This document shows positions 43,894-52,606 of a stretch of 64,000 nucleotides of DNA, one piece after another. The DNA comes from Aldehydirespirator sp965200005 (lineage in GTDB: Bacteria > Actinomycetota > Acidimicrobiia > Acidimicrobiales > Aldehydirespiratoraceae): the NCBI GenBank assembly GCA_965200005.1, contig OZ241331.1:868001-932000 (forward strand), in the 5' to 3' direction. A program made the translations under genes and the position numbers. Below the pieces are notes generated by a model. The model worked only from the letters and a program-made list of their open reading frames with translations, did not search any database and was not told the DNA's origin. The stretch's first letter is position 1. Each line of letters begins with the position of its first letter.

Positions 43894-44220
43894 CTAGAGG
43901 AAGTCCGCGAGGTCGTTAAGTAGGGCAGCCTTCGGCTTTGCGCCGATCATCCGCTTCTGAGCTTGACCGTCGTTGAACACGATCATGGTCGGGATGCTCA
44001 TCACACCGAAGCGTTGGGCGATGTGAGGCGCGTCATCGACGTTCAACTTTGCGATCCTGAGCTTGCCTTGCTGTTCTGTTGCGATCTCTTCAAGGATCGG
44101 CGCAATCATCTTGCACGGCCCGCACCACTCTGCCCAGAAGTCGACGAGAACTGGGATTGCCGATCCTTGAATCTCTTCGTCAAAGGTGGTGGAGTCGAGT
44201 GTGACTGTGGAACCTGCCAT
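43894..44220 (-). CDS. trxA: Thioredoxin
   Basis: 108 aa. The active site is WCGPCK within VDFWAEWCGPCKMIAPILEE, and the cis-proline segment is MSIPTMIVF. It reduces cytoplasmic disulfides with electrons from the TrxB encoded 106 nt upstream. Confidence 0.97.
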   Translation of the reverse strand: MAGSTVTLDSTTFDEEIQGSAIPVLVDFWAEWCGPCKMIAPILEEIATEQQGKLRIAKLNVDDAPHIAQRFGVMSIPTMIVFNDGQAQKRMIGAKPKAALLNDLADFL

Positions 44221-44326
44221 GTCGTGTTTTCCTTCTATTTGAATCCGTTTGGAGGCTATTGAGGCTTCTTGGAGTGGGGAACCGGCTTGCTACAACATAA
44301 TCGAGTGACCGGAGTCTTTTCGTTAC

Positions 44327-45316
44327 CTAGGAGCTGTGGTCCTCGAGATATCGCTCTGCTTCTATCGCTGCCATGCAACCAGAGCCGGCCGCGGTAACCG
44401 CCTGACGGTAGTAGTCATCTTGTACATCGCCGCAGGCAAAGACACCTTCAACGCCGGTCCGAGTGGAGTTTGCTTCGGTAATCAGATACCCGTTGTCTTT
44501 CATCGGCAACTGCCCTGCGAACAGACCCGTGTTTGGCTTGTGACCAATGGCGATGAAGCAACCGGTCACATCCAGGGTTGAGAGATGGTTGCTCTTGACA
44601 TTGCGAATTCTCAAGCCCTTGAGCATGTCGCTACCGATGTAGGCATCTACAACGCTGTCCCATAGGAACTCAATGCGTTCATTGGCAAAGGCACGATCTT
44701 GCATGATCTTGGATGCTCGCAAGGCGTCTCGGCGATGTACCACGGTGACTTTCGATGCAAACCTGGTGAGAAACAGGGCCTCTTCCATGGCGGAGTCACC
44801 CCCACCGATCACCGCGATGTGCTGATTGCGGAAGAAGAAGCCGTCGCAGGTAGCGCAGGTAGAGAGGCCATGACCCACCAGGTCGAGTTCGCCCTTGAGT
44901 CCCAACATCAGCGACTCAGCACCCGTTGAGATGATCACTGTCATAGCTCGAACTGAAGGTTCCACCGAATGCGGATCCCCAGTCCAGATGCCATAAGGCT
45001 GCGAAGATAGATCGACTCGGGTCACCTTGAGAGTGTGAATCTCAGCGCCAAACCGGATTGCTTGACTCCTGAAACGCTGCATCAGGTCAGGGCCCATTAC
45101 CCCATCCGGAAAGCCCGGATAGTTCTCAACATCAGTTGTGAGCATCAACTGTCCACCTGGCTGATCGCTCGTTGAGCTCGGTTCGCCTTCGAACACGATG
45201 GGTTTCAGGTTGGCACGAGCTGTGTAGATCGCAGCTGTGAGACCAGCCGGCCCCGAACCAACAATCACCACCTCATGGCTGACATCGGCGGCCGTGTCAC
45301 GCTTGTCGCTATTCAC
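44327..45316 (-). CDS. trxB: Thioredoxin reductase
   Basis: 329 aa. The FAD site is VIVGSGPAGLTAAIYTARAN, the redox-active pair is CATCDG, the NADPH site is VIGGGDSAMEEALFL and the C-terminal flavin segment is GVFACGDVQDDYYRQAVTAAGSGCMAA. It transfers electrons from NADPH to thioredoxin. Confidence 0.97.
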   Translation of the reverse strand: MNSDKRDTAADVSHEVVIVGSGPAGLTAAIYTARANLKPIVFEGEPSSTSDQPGGQLMLTTDVENYPGFPDGVMGPDLMQRFRSQAIRFGAEIHTLKVTRVDLSSQPYGIWTGDPHSVEPSVRAMTVIISTGAESLMLGLKGELDLVGHGLSTCATCDGFFFRNQHIAVIGGGDSAMEEALFLTRFASKVTVVHRRDALRASKIMQDRAFANERIEFLWDSVVDAYIGSDMLKGLRIRNVKSNHLSTLDVTGCFIAIGHKPNTGLFAGQLPMKDNGYLITEANSTRTGVEGVFACGDVQDDYYRQAVTAAGSGCMAAIEAERYLEDHSS

Positions 45317-45353
45317 TTCCTGCCCTGCTGCTCGGTGCTTGTAGCTGGAGAGT

Positions 45354-45788
45354 TCAAGTTAACGCCCGGATAACCCCGTAGAAGATGATGCCGATCACAA
45401 ACAACAGATCGAGAATCAAAGCGATAACGAATGGTCTTGCTGAGCCGCTACGGGAACGCCACGCTCCCAGACCCAGAACCATAAGGAACGCACCGACAAA
45501 GCCGTGAGCAGCCCAGGTTGCCGAGCCAACCCCATCGCCTATCGGGAGGTAGGCATCAGCCATACGCACCGATGCGATCACCAACAACACCATCAGGCTG
45601 ATCAGAGTTACAGCAATCACTAGCGAATAGACAACAACACGGACTGCCAGTACAACACGATCTGTTGTCTTGGTTTTGACGGTGTCGACAACCTCAACGA
45701 TCTTGTCAGCAACGGTTGAGGGCCACTCATCGGGACCGATGCTCAGGCGGGGCCTCTCACCGCTGTCAGAGGGCTCTGCGCCTGACAT
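45354..45788 (-). CDS. Three-span membrane protein, unknown
   Basis: 144 aa, not recognised. A polar cytoplasmic N-terminus of about 45 residues precedes hydrophobic segments at about 50-75, 90-108 and 118-140. It lies between trxB (37 nt away) and the anti-sigma gene (70 nt), all on the minus strand. It has no cysteine redox motif. Confidence 0.65.
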   Translation of the reverse strand: MSGAEPSDSGERPRLSIGPDEWPSTVADKIVEVVDTVKTKTTDRVVLAVRVVVYSLVIAVTLISLMVLLVIASVRMADAYLPIGDGVGSATWAAHGFVGAFLMVLGLGAWRSRSGSARPFVIALILDLLFVIGIIFYGVIRALT

Positions 45789-45858
45789 GCGCCGGAGCCT
45801 ACCGCTGTGAAGGATGCTCAGAAGATGGGGTGCCCAATGTCACTGACTCCGGCTGATC

Positions 45859-46968
45859 TCAGGAGTGCGATGTGTGCGTGTGTAGCTCGCAGTCTGGCTC
45901 AACGGCTGTGATCGCTGACACGCCGTCGTCGTGATCGACAATCGCAACCCTGATCGACGTTGATGAGAGGTCCTCCACAACTGCATCAACCCAGGCCATC
46001 ACAACTAAGTCTTCAGCGGCGATGTGATCATCAAGCACAGTCGCGCAAGCGGGGATCGACTGGCCTTCAGCTACATCGGCGGCTTGTTGTGACAGATCGT
46101 CTTGTGACAGATCATCACCGATCAATTTCATCAAAGCGTCAAGGTTCTCAACGACACCGAGGTCAATGATCTGCCTGGCTTCTTCGGCACCAGAGAGCGC
46201 CAGCTCTGTGGCTTCAGTAGCAGCGCTGGTGTCAATACCAGTCGCGACAAGTTCTTCTTCACCTTCGCTAGCTGGCTCGGCTTCTGACATCATCGCGCCC
46301 ATCTCGGACTCTGGCTCAGCCAGCAAAACTTCACCGTCAGCTGACATCGTGGCATCGTCGCTGTCGATGTCAGCTTCCTCATCAGCAAAGTCCGATTGTG
46401 CTTCAGCCTCAGCCATCCACTCTTCGGCTGACGCTGACTCGGCGTCGAAGGATTCCAAGACGTCATCTGCGGCACCGTCATCAGCGAACTCTGCTGGTGC
46501 TTCCTCGACGCTTGCGTCATCCATCTCCGCTGATGCCATGGCCTCATCGGCAGCCATGTCTGGGCTATCACTAGCGAGGTATGTGATGCTCTCATCGGTG
46601 GTGTCGCTAAGCAGTGCCGCGCCGACTACGGCAGCAATCAACACGATTGCCGCAGCGGCCAGTAGCAGTGGCGACTGCCACCGCCTCTCGCGTCTCAGCG
46701 GCACAACGGTGGCATCATCACTTCCGGCGCGATCACCTTGAGTTCGGGTTTCGTGCGCGCTGGCGAGGGCCGCAGCGATGATGCGGTCTTGTTGATCTGG
46801 TGTTGGTGCCGCTACGGGCGCAGCAACGGCGTCACGAACCGTGGTCATCTCCTCAAGGCGCGACACATATGCAGGGTCCTGGCTCATCTGAGTGGCTTGT
46901 TCCGGTGTCGTCTCGCCATCGATATACGACGAGACCAGCTCGTCAAGAGTCAAGTGATGATCATCCAT
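45859..46968 (-). CDS. Membrane anti-sigma factor with acidic ectodomain
   Basis: 369 aa. The N-terminus (LDELVSSYIDGETTPEQATQM) resembles the sigma-binding helix of short anti-sigma factors. One membrane segment follows at about residues 98-121 (LLLAAAAIVLIAAVVGAALL). The outside part begins with about 130 residues very rich in Asp, Glu, Ala and Met, then a more ordered C-terminus with two cysteines. It starts 2 nt after the sigma-factor stop, the usual coupled pair. It corresponds in position to mycobacterial RsmA beside sigM. Confidence 0.8.
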   Translation of the reverse strand: MDDHHLTLDELVSSYIDGETTPEQATQMSQDPAYVSRLEEMTTVRDAVAAPVAAPTPDQQDRIIAAALASAHETRTQGDRAGSDDATVVPLRRERRWQSPLLLAAAAIVLIAAVVGAALLSDTTDESITYLASDSPDMAADEAMASAEMDDASVEEAPAEFADDGAADDVLESFDAESASAEEWMAEAEAQSDFADEEADIDSDDATMSADGEVLLAEPESEMGAMMSEAEPASEGEEELVATGIDTSAATEATELALSGAEEARQIIDLGVVENLDALMKLIGDDLSQDDLSQQAADVAEGQSIPACATVLDDHIAAEDLVVMAWVDAVVEDLSSTSIRVAIVDHDDGVSAITAVEPDCELHTHTSHS

Positions 46969-46970
46969 CG

Positions 46971-47606
46971 CTAGTTGGTTTCGCCCTTAAGACGTTTGTG
47001 TGGGTGCTGCCGGTTCCCGGAAATTGTCGGCTTATTTCTACGTGCCGAGTGCTTGCCCCCCGTTTCGGGTTCGTCTCGCAAGACCAGAGCTAGCCGTGCC
47101 CGTCCCCGGGCGATGCGTGAGCGGACAGTTCCGGGTCGGATGTCGAGAATCTTGGCAATCTCGGCGTAGTTGCATCCGACCACGTCCCGCAACACGACCG
47201 CAACCCGGAAGTGTTCGGGCAACGCTGCCAGCGCAGAGTCGATGTCGACACGCAGGGCAGCTGCAGCAGGATCTGAGCTCTGAGCCCCTAGCGGTTGGGT
47301 GGAGTCGTGCAGCAACGCAACTGCTGGCCGGCGTGATCGCCTGCGAAGTTCATCAAGCGCTGCGTTAGTCGCTACCCGGTAGACCCAGGTGCTAAATCGT
47401 GCTCGACCACCGAAGCGAGGTAGGCCGCGAACGATCGCTATCAACGCCTCCTGGGTGGCGTCAAGAGCGTCCTCGTCGTTGCCAGCCAGACGACGACACA
47501 CCGCATACACAAGGTCATGATGGAGCCGCAGCAGTTCCTCTAGGGCACCTCGATCGCCTGCTTGAGCCTTGCCAACAAGCGCCGAGTCGGGTTCTTTAGA
47601 GCGAAT
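46971..47606 (-). CDS. sigM: ECF RNA polymerase sigma factor, SigM-like
   Basis: Regions 2 and 4 of an ECF sigma are clear: DALDATQEALIAIVRGLPRFGGRARFSTWVYRVATNAALDELRRR, then LPEHFRVAVVLRDVVGCNYAEIAKILDIRPGTVRSRIARGRARL. The first ordinary start is a GTG at 47510 (179 aa), which cuts region 2.1. Upstream the frame encodes expected family sequence (DSALVGKAQAGDRGALEELLRLHHDL) back to the degV stop at 47661-47663 with no ATG, GTG or TTG. I give the ATT at 47604-47606 as a possible start. It is followed by its anti-sigma factor. Confidence 0.85.
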   Translation of the reverse strand: MRSKEPDSALVGKAQAGDRGALEELLRLHHDLVYAVCRRLAGNDEDALDATQEALIAIVRGLPRFGGRARFSTWVYRVATNAALDELRRRSRRPAVALLHDSTQPLGAQSSDPAAAALRVDIDSALAALPEHFRVAVVLRDVVGCNYAEIAKILDIRPGTVRSRIARGRARLALVLRDEPETGGKHSARRNKPTISGNRQHPHKRLKGETN

Positions 47607-47660
47607 GACTTGGGTATCCCATGCCCGCGGGCGGTGCCAATCGGATGGTTCGCCAGGGAG

Positions 47661-48506
47661 CTACCGGGCTTCCTGATAGGCGACGCCGAGCACTCCTTGA
47701 CCGGCATGGGTACCAACAACAGCACCCGTCGGCCCGGTTCGAATCGGCCCGTCATGTACCCCTTTGAGCATCTTGACTAGCACAGAGGCGTCATCGGCTT
47801 GCCCATCCATCACAGCTAGGTGTTCAATGTTGCCTGCGTCTCGTACATGATTGCGAAGCCACAACAGCGCCTTACGGCGGGTCCGGACCTTTGCTGCTTC
47901 AGCGACTTCGCCGGTTGAAATGTCGACAATTGGCTTGATCGACAGCATTGAGCCGATCATGGCTTGGGCTCCACCGATGCGCCCGCCCTTGCGCAGGTTC
48001 TCGAGTGTGTTGAGAGTTCCAAGCACATGAGTGCGTGCGGAACCGTCCGTAACGAGCTTTTCGATGGTGTCAGCGTCAGCGCCTTCAGCGGCTGCTCGTG
48101 CGGCTTGTAATACGAGTGTTCCGAGCCCAGCGGTCACAGACTTGCTGTCGAGCACCCGTATGTCCGCACCATCAGTGTCGCTTCGAACAATCTCCGCGGC
48201 CCCGACAGCTGATTGCATAGTTGCAGACAGCGCAGCTGAAATTGTGATGCAAACGACGGCTTCGCTACCCGCTTCGAGGCTCTGTCTGAATGCTTGTTCA
48301 AAGCGTCCGGGTGCGGGAGCCGCAGTTTGCGGTAACTCTTCGCTTGTGGCCATGCGCCGGTAGAAGTCTTCAACCGAAATCTGCTCTCGGTCTACGAACT
48401 CTTCTGCGCCGAAACGGATGTAGAGCGGCACGATCTGTATGTCAAGACCAGACAATTCGTGGTCTTGTAGATCAGAAGCACTATCAGTGACGATACTTAC
48501 GGTCAT
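47661..48506 (-). CDS. DegV-family fatty-acid-binding protein
   Basis: 281 aa. The start is IVTDSASDLQ, with VPLYIRFG and ISAALSATMQSAVGAA in the first lobe. The second lobe contains LENLRKGGRIGGAQAMIGSMLSIKPIV. DegV proteins bind fatty acids and, as FakB, feed them to a fatty acid kinase; FakA is not in this window. It occupies the place where mycobacteria have murJ. Confidence 0.9.
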   Translation of the reverse strand: MTVSIVTDSASDLQDHELSGLDIQIVPLYIRFGAEEFVDREQISVEDFYRRMATSEELPQTAAPAPGRFEQAFRQSLEAGSEAVVCITISAALSATMQSAVGAAEIVRSDTDGADIRVLDSKSVTAGLGTLVLQAARAAAEGADADTIEKLVTDGSARTHVLGTLNTLENLRKGGRIGGAQAMIGSMLSIKPIVDISTGEVAEAAKVRTRRKALLWLRNHVRDAGNIEHLAVMDGQADDASVLVKMLKGVHDGPIRTGPTGAVVGTHAGQGVLGVAYQEAR

Positions 48507-48575
48507 TTCACATCCTGAAGATTCACTTGCAGGGCAGCAGAGCGAGCCCTTGAGCCTCTAGACAACGCAACGACT

Positions 48576-50780
48576 TCACCGGCCGATGCCCTCAGTGTGC
48601 TGAGTGCCTCCTGACAGGGGGAGTTCGTGTTGTGTGACCGTACCAGTGTCGTCAGAGGCCACACAAGAGCGACGCCTCTGTAGCGAGCGCAACCACCAGG
48701 CCGCAAGCGCAACACCACCACACACTGTTGCTCCTAAACCAATACCAGAGACGTCAAGTCTGCGCAGTTGCAACACTCCTGAGCTCAACACGATTGCCCG
48801 GTCTGGATCGGGAGTCGTAATGATCAGTTCGGCATCGACACTGCCACTATTGGCAGCGACCATGATCGACAAGTCATTGCGACCGGGTTGCAGTGTCACG
48901 ATTCTGGATGTTTGTGGTGCGAATCTGGCGCGCTCTGAGTCGAGTGTTAAGGCAACGGTGACAGCCTCAGGTCGGTTGTTGAGCAGTGTCAGCGGCACGT
49001 GTGCGGGCGACTCGGTGATAGTGACCCGACCACGGTTAACGAAATCGATGCCTCCAATGAGTTGCGTGATCTGTTGATCCACAGCGTCAAGCAATCCGGA
49101 GCGCTCCGCGAGGTTGAAGTAGGCACTTGCGCTGACGGCAACCAGTGTTTGCAAGAGCACGGCTGGTTGAGTTTGGGGATTGGCATTGGGTTGGAATACG
49201 AGTGCTTCATAGGCATCTAAGCGTGCCTCTATACGTTGGCGTTGCTCAAGGTACTGGCTGAAAGCGTCCGCATCTGCGGGTGTCAAGTCGCAACACTCAG
49301 ACAGGCTCGTTGCAGAAAACAGCGGTGTTTCAGACTCATGAGTCATGTCGCCATCGGAGAGCTCAAGTGCCGTTGGTGTGTTTGCCCTGGCGCGCTCGAA
49401 AACTTCACTCAACTGTGCTGTTCGCAGCGTCTGGATTGTGTCGGCTGTTTGAACAGGCGCGTGTAGCGATTCAAGTAACGCAAGGAGTTCTGTGAGGTTC
49501 GCTGGGCCGGCGCCTATGACTATGGTGGCTTGAGAGTCAACAATTGCCAAGCGCCACAATTCGCTGATAGCCCACTGCCGAGCTAGTTCGGGATCATCGC
49601 GGTGTAGCAGTTGACTCAGGAATGTGTCGACATGCACAACCGGAACTCTCGAAGCGTCGTCAATCTCGAAGACTTCTGCGGCTAGGTGAGTCGCGCTTGG
49701 TTTAGTTGCGAGATCTCGCAGTAACTCAATGTCCAGGTCCGTAGGTTGAGGCTGTAGTGGATTAATGAGCAGATCAGGTGGCCCAGTATCTAGTTTGCCA
49801 AGAGATGCCAATGCTGCAGACGATGGTGTCGCCTCGAGCCCGATCACGTTCGTGGAACTCAATCCGGCCCGGGTCAGCGAGTCGTAGCCGCGTCGCAAAC
49901 CGTCAACCACTACACCCGATCTGTCAACGTCCACCCAGGCGTTGACTGTCAATGTTGTCCAAGGCAACGCCACCAGTTCATGACGCGCAAGAGTCGCAGT
50001 AAGCACAGACGCTGTCGTGTCGTCACCAATCAGCGTGAGCGCATCAAGAGTCTCAGGATTTATTTGTATCGGTAGCGGCACACCTGAATCTGTTGACAGA
50101 CTTCGTGCTGCTTGAAGCAGGTCGTTGAGAGTCTGGGCCTCAAATCCTGCGCCACCATCAGCAAGATGTGAGGGCGGCAACCGCAGATCAACCACACCGG
50201 CAACCAGCATCCTCTCACCGGTTGACTCCACAGTTTGCGCAGGCGGCGTCAAGAACGTTCGTAGCGTCGCAATAACAGAATCTTCTTCGATATCAAATAA
50301 TTCGATGTAAGCCGGGCGTATGCCACTTAAGCTGATCTCATCAGAGATATCTTCAGAATCAGCCGGGGTCGGTGCATCTGTCTCAGAAGCTTCAGAAGCG
50401 TCAGGGTTAGGTGAGATGGCGACGGACACCATTACTTCGGTGCCAGCTACCACAGACAGATCAAGGTTGCCCGCAAACCAACTGTGTGACTCGGTAGTTG
50501 GCGGGTGTCGCGTAGCGGCAAGCCACAAGTCTTGCCTGGTTGTCGCGGGTTCAAACAGTCTCACTCGCACGCCGACTTCAGTTACACCCGGCGCGTCACC
50601 AACACGAAATATCACCGTCTCAGGAGTGTCTGTCGTGCCGGGCGTCTGAGTCACAAAGTCAAGAGACACCACATCAGCGGGAACATCGCTGCCAACCGTT
50701 TGTGCGACGCTGGTGCCAGCCGTTACCCATCCGAGCAGCAGAGACAGAGTCAGGGCCACAACGACAGTGAGCCGGGTCAT
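48576..50780 (-). CDS. Secreted membrane-anchored protein, DUF6049/Rv3909-like
   Basis: 734 aa. A signal peptide (LTVVVALTLSLLLGWVTAGTSVAQ) is followed by a large extracytoplasmic region rich in Thr, Leu and Asp. One membrane segment lies near the C-terminus (LGATVCGGVALAAWWL), then a basic cytoplasmic tail. Size, topology and location between pcnA and sigM match Rv3909 of mycobacteria, thought to be envelope-related. The ATG overlaps the GNAT gene stop by 4 nt. Confidence 0.72.
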   Translation of the reverse strand: MTRLTVVVALTLSLLLGWVTAGTSVAQTVGSDVPADVVSLDFVTQTPGTTDTPETVIFRVGDAPGVTEVGVRVRLFEPATTRQDLWLAATRHPPTTESHSWFAGNLDLSVVAGTEVMVSVAISPNPDASEASETDAPTPADSEDISDEISLSGIRPAYIELFDIEEDSVIATLRTFLTPPAQTVESTGERMLVAGVVDLRLPPSHLADGGAGFEAQTLNDLLQAARSLSTDSGVPLPIQINPETLDALTLIGDDTTASVLTATLARHELVALPWTTLTVNAWVDVDRSGVVVDGLRRGYDSLTRAGLSSTNVIGLEATPSSAALASLGKLDTGPPDLLINPLQPQPTDLDIELLRDLATKPSATHLAAEVFEIDDASRVPVVHVDTFLSQLLHRDDPELARQWAISELWRLAIVDSQATIVIGAGPANLTELLALLESLHAPVQTADTIQTLRTAQLSEVFERARANTPTALELSDGDMTHESETPLFSATSLSECCDLTPADADAFSQYLEQRQRIEARLDAYEALVFQPNANPQTQPAVLLQTLVAVSASAYFNLAERSGLLDAVDQQITQLIGGIDFVNRGRVTITESPAHVPLTLLNNRPEAVTVALTLDSERARFAPQTSRIVTLQPGRNDLSIMVAANSGSVDAELIITTPDPDRAIVLSSGVLQLRRLDVSGIGLGATVCGGVALAAWWLRSLQRRRSCVASDDTGTVTQHELPLSGGTQHTEGIGR

Positions 50781-51508
50781 GGCAGGCGGCGATACAGCGA
50801 AGTGAGGCGTTCAGTCGAAATCTGAAAGTCGCAGCGCTCGTATAACGAGATGGCAGCTTGGTTGCTTGGCAGTGTGTTTACTAACGCCTGAGACGCTCCA
50901 GTCTCATGAAACCACTTCAATGCGTCCGCAACCAATGCCTGACCGACGCCTTGACGCTGCCAATCTGGGTGTACTGCGAGCCGTTGAATGTAACCCTTGC
51001 TGCGGTCGCTTCCCGCAATGAGATAGGCACGGATGCGTTTTCCTGCGGTTACCCGCCAGCGACACCGCGACGTAACAGACAGCGCCTCTTGTAATTCAAC
51101 TCTTCCAAATCGCAGTTCGCTCGGAAACGCCGCCCTATCCACATCAAGCACTGCCGCTGTGTCACGACGCCGGGCACGTCTCAAGCGAAGTGTCGGTGTT
51201 GCGGCTACGACTAGAGGATGTCTCATCTCGTGTGTCAACACGGTCAACTCTGAGCGGACTTCAAAGCCATTACGCTGAAGCTGGTCGCGTTCAGGAGCGG
51301 CTACAGCACTCGTAACCACCGCGCTGTAGCCGCAACTATGTAGCTGCCGGCAGGCATCGGTAATCACGGAACAACTCAGGGTCAGCACATTTGTGATCGG
51401 CATGAGATATGCGATCTCGGCGTCACCTTGATGCGGTCCATAACAGAAGCGGGCAGCCCCTACGCGCAGCGGCATCAACGCCGGACTAGCCCGATCGACA
51501 CGCGACAT
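50777..51508 (-). CDS. GNAT-family N-acetyltransferase
   Basis: 243 aa from the ATG at 51508; a longer frame to 51637 overlaps the divergent deacetylase gene. The C-terminal 140 residues carry the GNAT fold with the acetyl-CoA loop HPDWQRQGVGQALVADAL and SLYERCGF-like SLYERCDF. The N-terminal 100 residues are a divergent, possibly second, GNAT-like half. The substrate is unknown. Its divergent neighbour is a deacetylase, so opposing roles in acetylation are conceivable. Confidence 0.78.
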   Translation of the reverse strand: MSRVDRASPALMPLRVGAARFCYGPHQGDAEIAYLMPITNVLTLSCSVITDACRQLHSCGYSAVVTSAVAAPERDQLQRNGFEVRSELTVLTHEMRHPLVVAATPTLRLRRARRRDTAAVLDVDRAAFPSELRFGRVELQEALSVTSRCRWRVTAGKRIRAYLIAGSDRSKGYIQRLAVHPDWQRQGVGQALVADALKWFHETGASQALVNTLPSNQAAISLYERCDFQISTERLTSLYRRLP

Positions 51509-51583
51509 CTTGCGTGCTCTTGTGCCTAACCACCTCAACGTCCGTTCCGGTCCTGCCCTAACGACGGACGTTAGCCTCTCGTC

Positions 51584-52606
51584 ATGCTGGTGGTTACTGA
51601 CAGCCGCTGCCTTGAGCACGACACCGGCAGGCGTCATCCCGAAAGGCCTGATCGTTTGCGTGCCGCACTCGCTGGCGTCGCTGAGGTTGATCCTGAGTTG
51701 ATGGAGTCACCACATGCACCGAGGCGAGCTACCGCTGCAGAACTACGGCTGGTGCATTCCGATTCGATGATCAAGCGTGTCAAGACGCTTGCCGGTCTAG
51801 GCGGAGGACATCTTGACGCCGATACACCCATGGGATCCGCAAGCTACGAGGCGGCGCTGCTAGCAGCCGGCGCGGTTATATCAGCGACTGAGCAACTCGC
51901 AGACACACCGGCCAACATTGGATCAGCCCGACACCACCGGGGTGCGTATTGTCTGGTGCGACCACCCGGGCATCACGCCACACCTCACGCCTCGATGGGC
52001 TTTTGCTTGTTCAATTCGATTGCGGTAGCTGCCGCCTCGCTCGCTGAAGCTGGTCAGCGAGTCGCCATCGTCGACATCGATGCGCACCATGGCAACGGCA
52101 CTCAAGACATCTTCTATGACCGTGACGATGTGTTTTATGCATCGATTCATGAGTACCCGCTGTATCCAGGCACCGGAAGCCTCACCGAAGTGGGCAGCGG
52201 GGCCGGTGAAGGCTTCACAATCAACATCCCACTTCCTGCACGTGCCACCGGCGATGTTGCACGGCTCGCAATCTATGAAGTGTTGGAACCTGCCCTAGAG
52301 AAGTTCGCCCCAGATTGGATGCTCATCTCGGTTGGCTATGACGGTCATCACTCAGATCCACTCACGAACTTGAGCTATTCGGCATTTGATTATGGCGACA
52401 TGGTTAGTTCGCTCATGACCCTTGCACCTCGCACGGTTGCAGTACTAGAAGGCGGCTACGACCTTGAGGCAGTAGCCCGATCCTCCTATGCCGTAGCCGG
52501 CGCACTATGTGACCTTGAATTGTGGCCCGAACCAGCCAGCTGTGGCGGCCCCGGAACAGACGTGGTCAAGGCTGCAATGCAAGTGCAGCGGCGCCTGGCG
52601 CGGTGA
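51584..52606 (+). CDS. Histone-deacetylase-family amidohydrolase
   Basis: 340 aa. Catalytic and zinc segments of the arginase/deacetylase fold are complete: RPPGHHA (His-His pair), GFCLFNSIAVAA, VDIDAHHGNGTQ and ISVGYDGHHSDPL, then EGGYDLEA. Bacterial members deacetylate acetylpolyamines, acetoin-linked enzymes or small amides. No acu genes are near. The stop overlaps the pcnA GTG by 4 nt. Confidence 0.88.
   Translation: MLVVTDSRCLEHDTGRRHPERPDRLRAALAGVAEVDPELMESPHAPRRATAAELRLVHSDSMIKRVKTLAGLGGGHLDADTPMGSASYEAALLAAGAVISATEQLADTPANIGSARHHRGAYCLVRPPGHHATPHASMGFCLFNSIAVAAASLAEAGQRVAIVDIDAHHGNGTQDIFYDRDDVFYASIHEYPLYPGTGSLTEVGSGAGEGFTINIPLPARATGDVARLAIYEVLEPALEKFAPDWMLISVGYDGHHSDPLTNLSYSAFDYGDMVSSLMTLAPRTVAVLEGGYDLEAVARSSYAVAGALCDLELWPEPASCGGPGTDVVKAAMQVQRRLAR

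Noticed and set aside
46166..46741. Plus-strand Ser/Ala-rich frame of 191 codons
   Set aside because: The reverse of the Asp/Glu/Ala-rich anti-sigma ectodomain; low complexity explains the long open frame.
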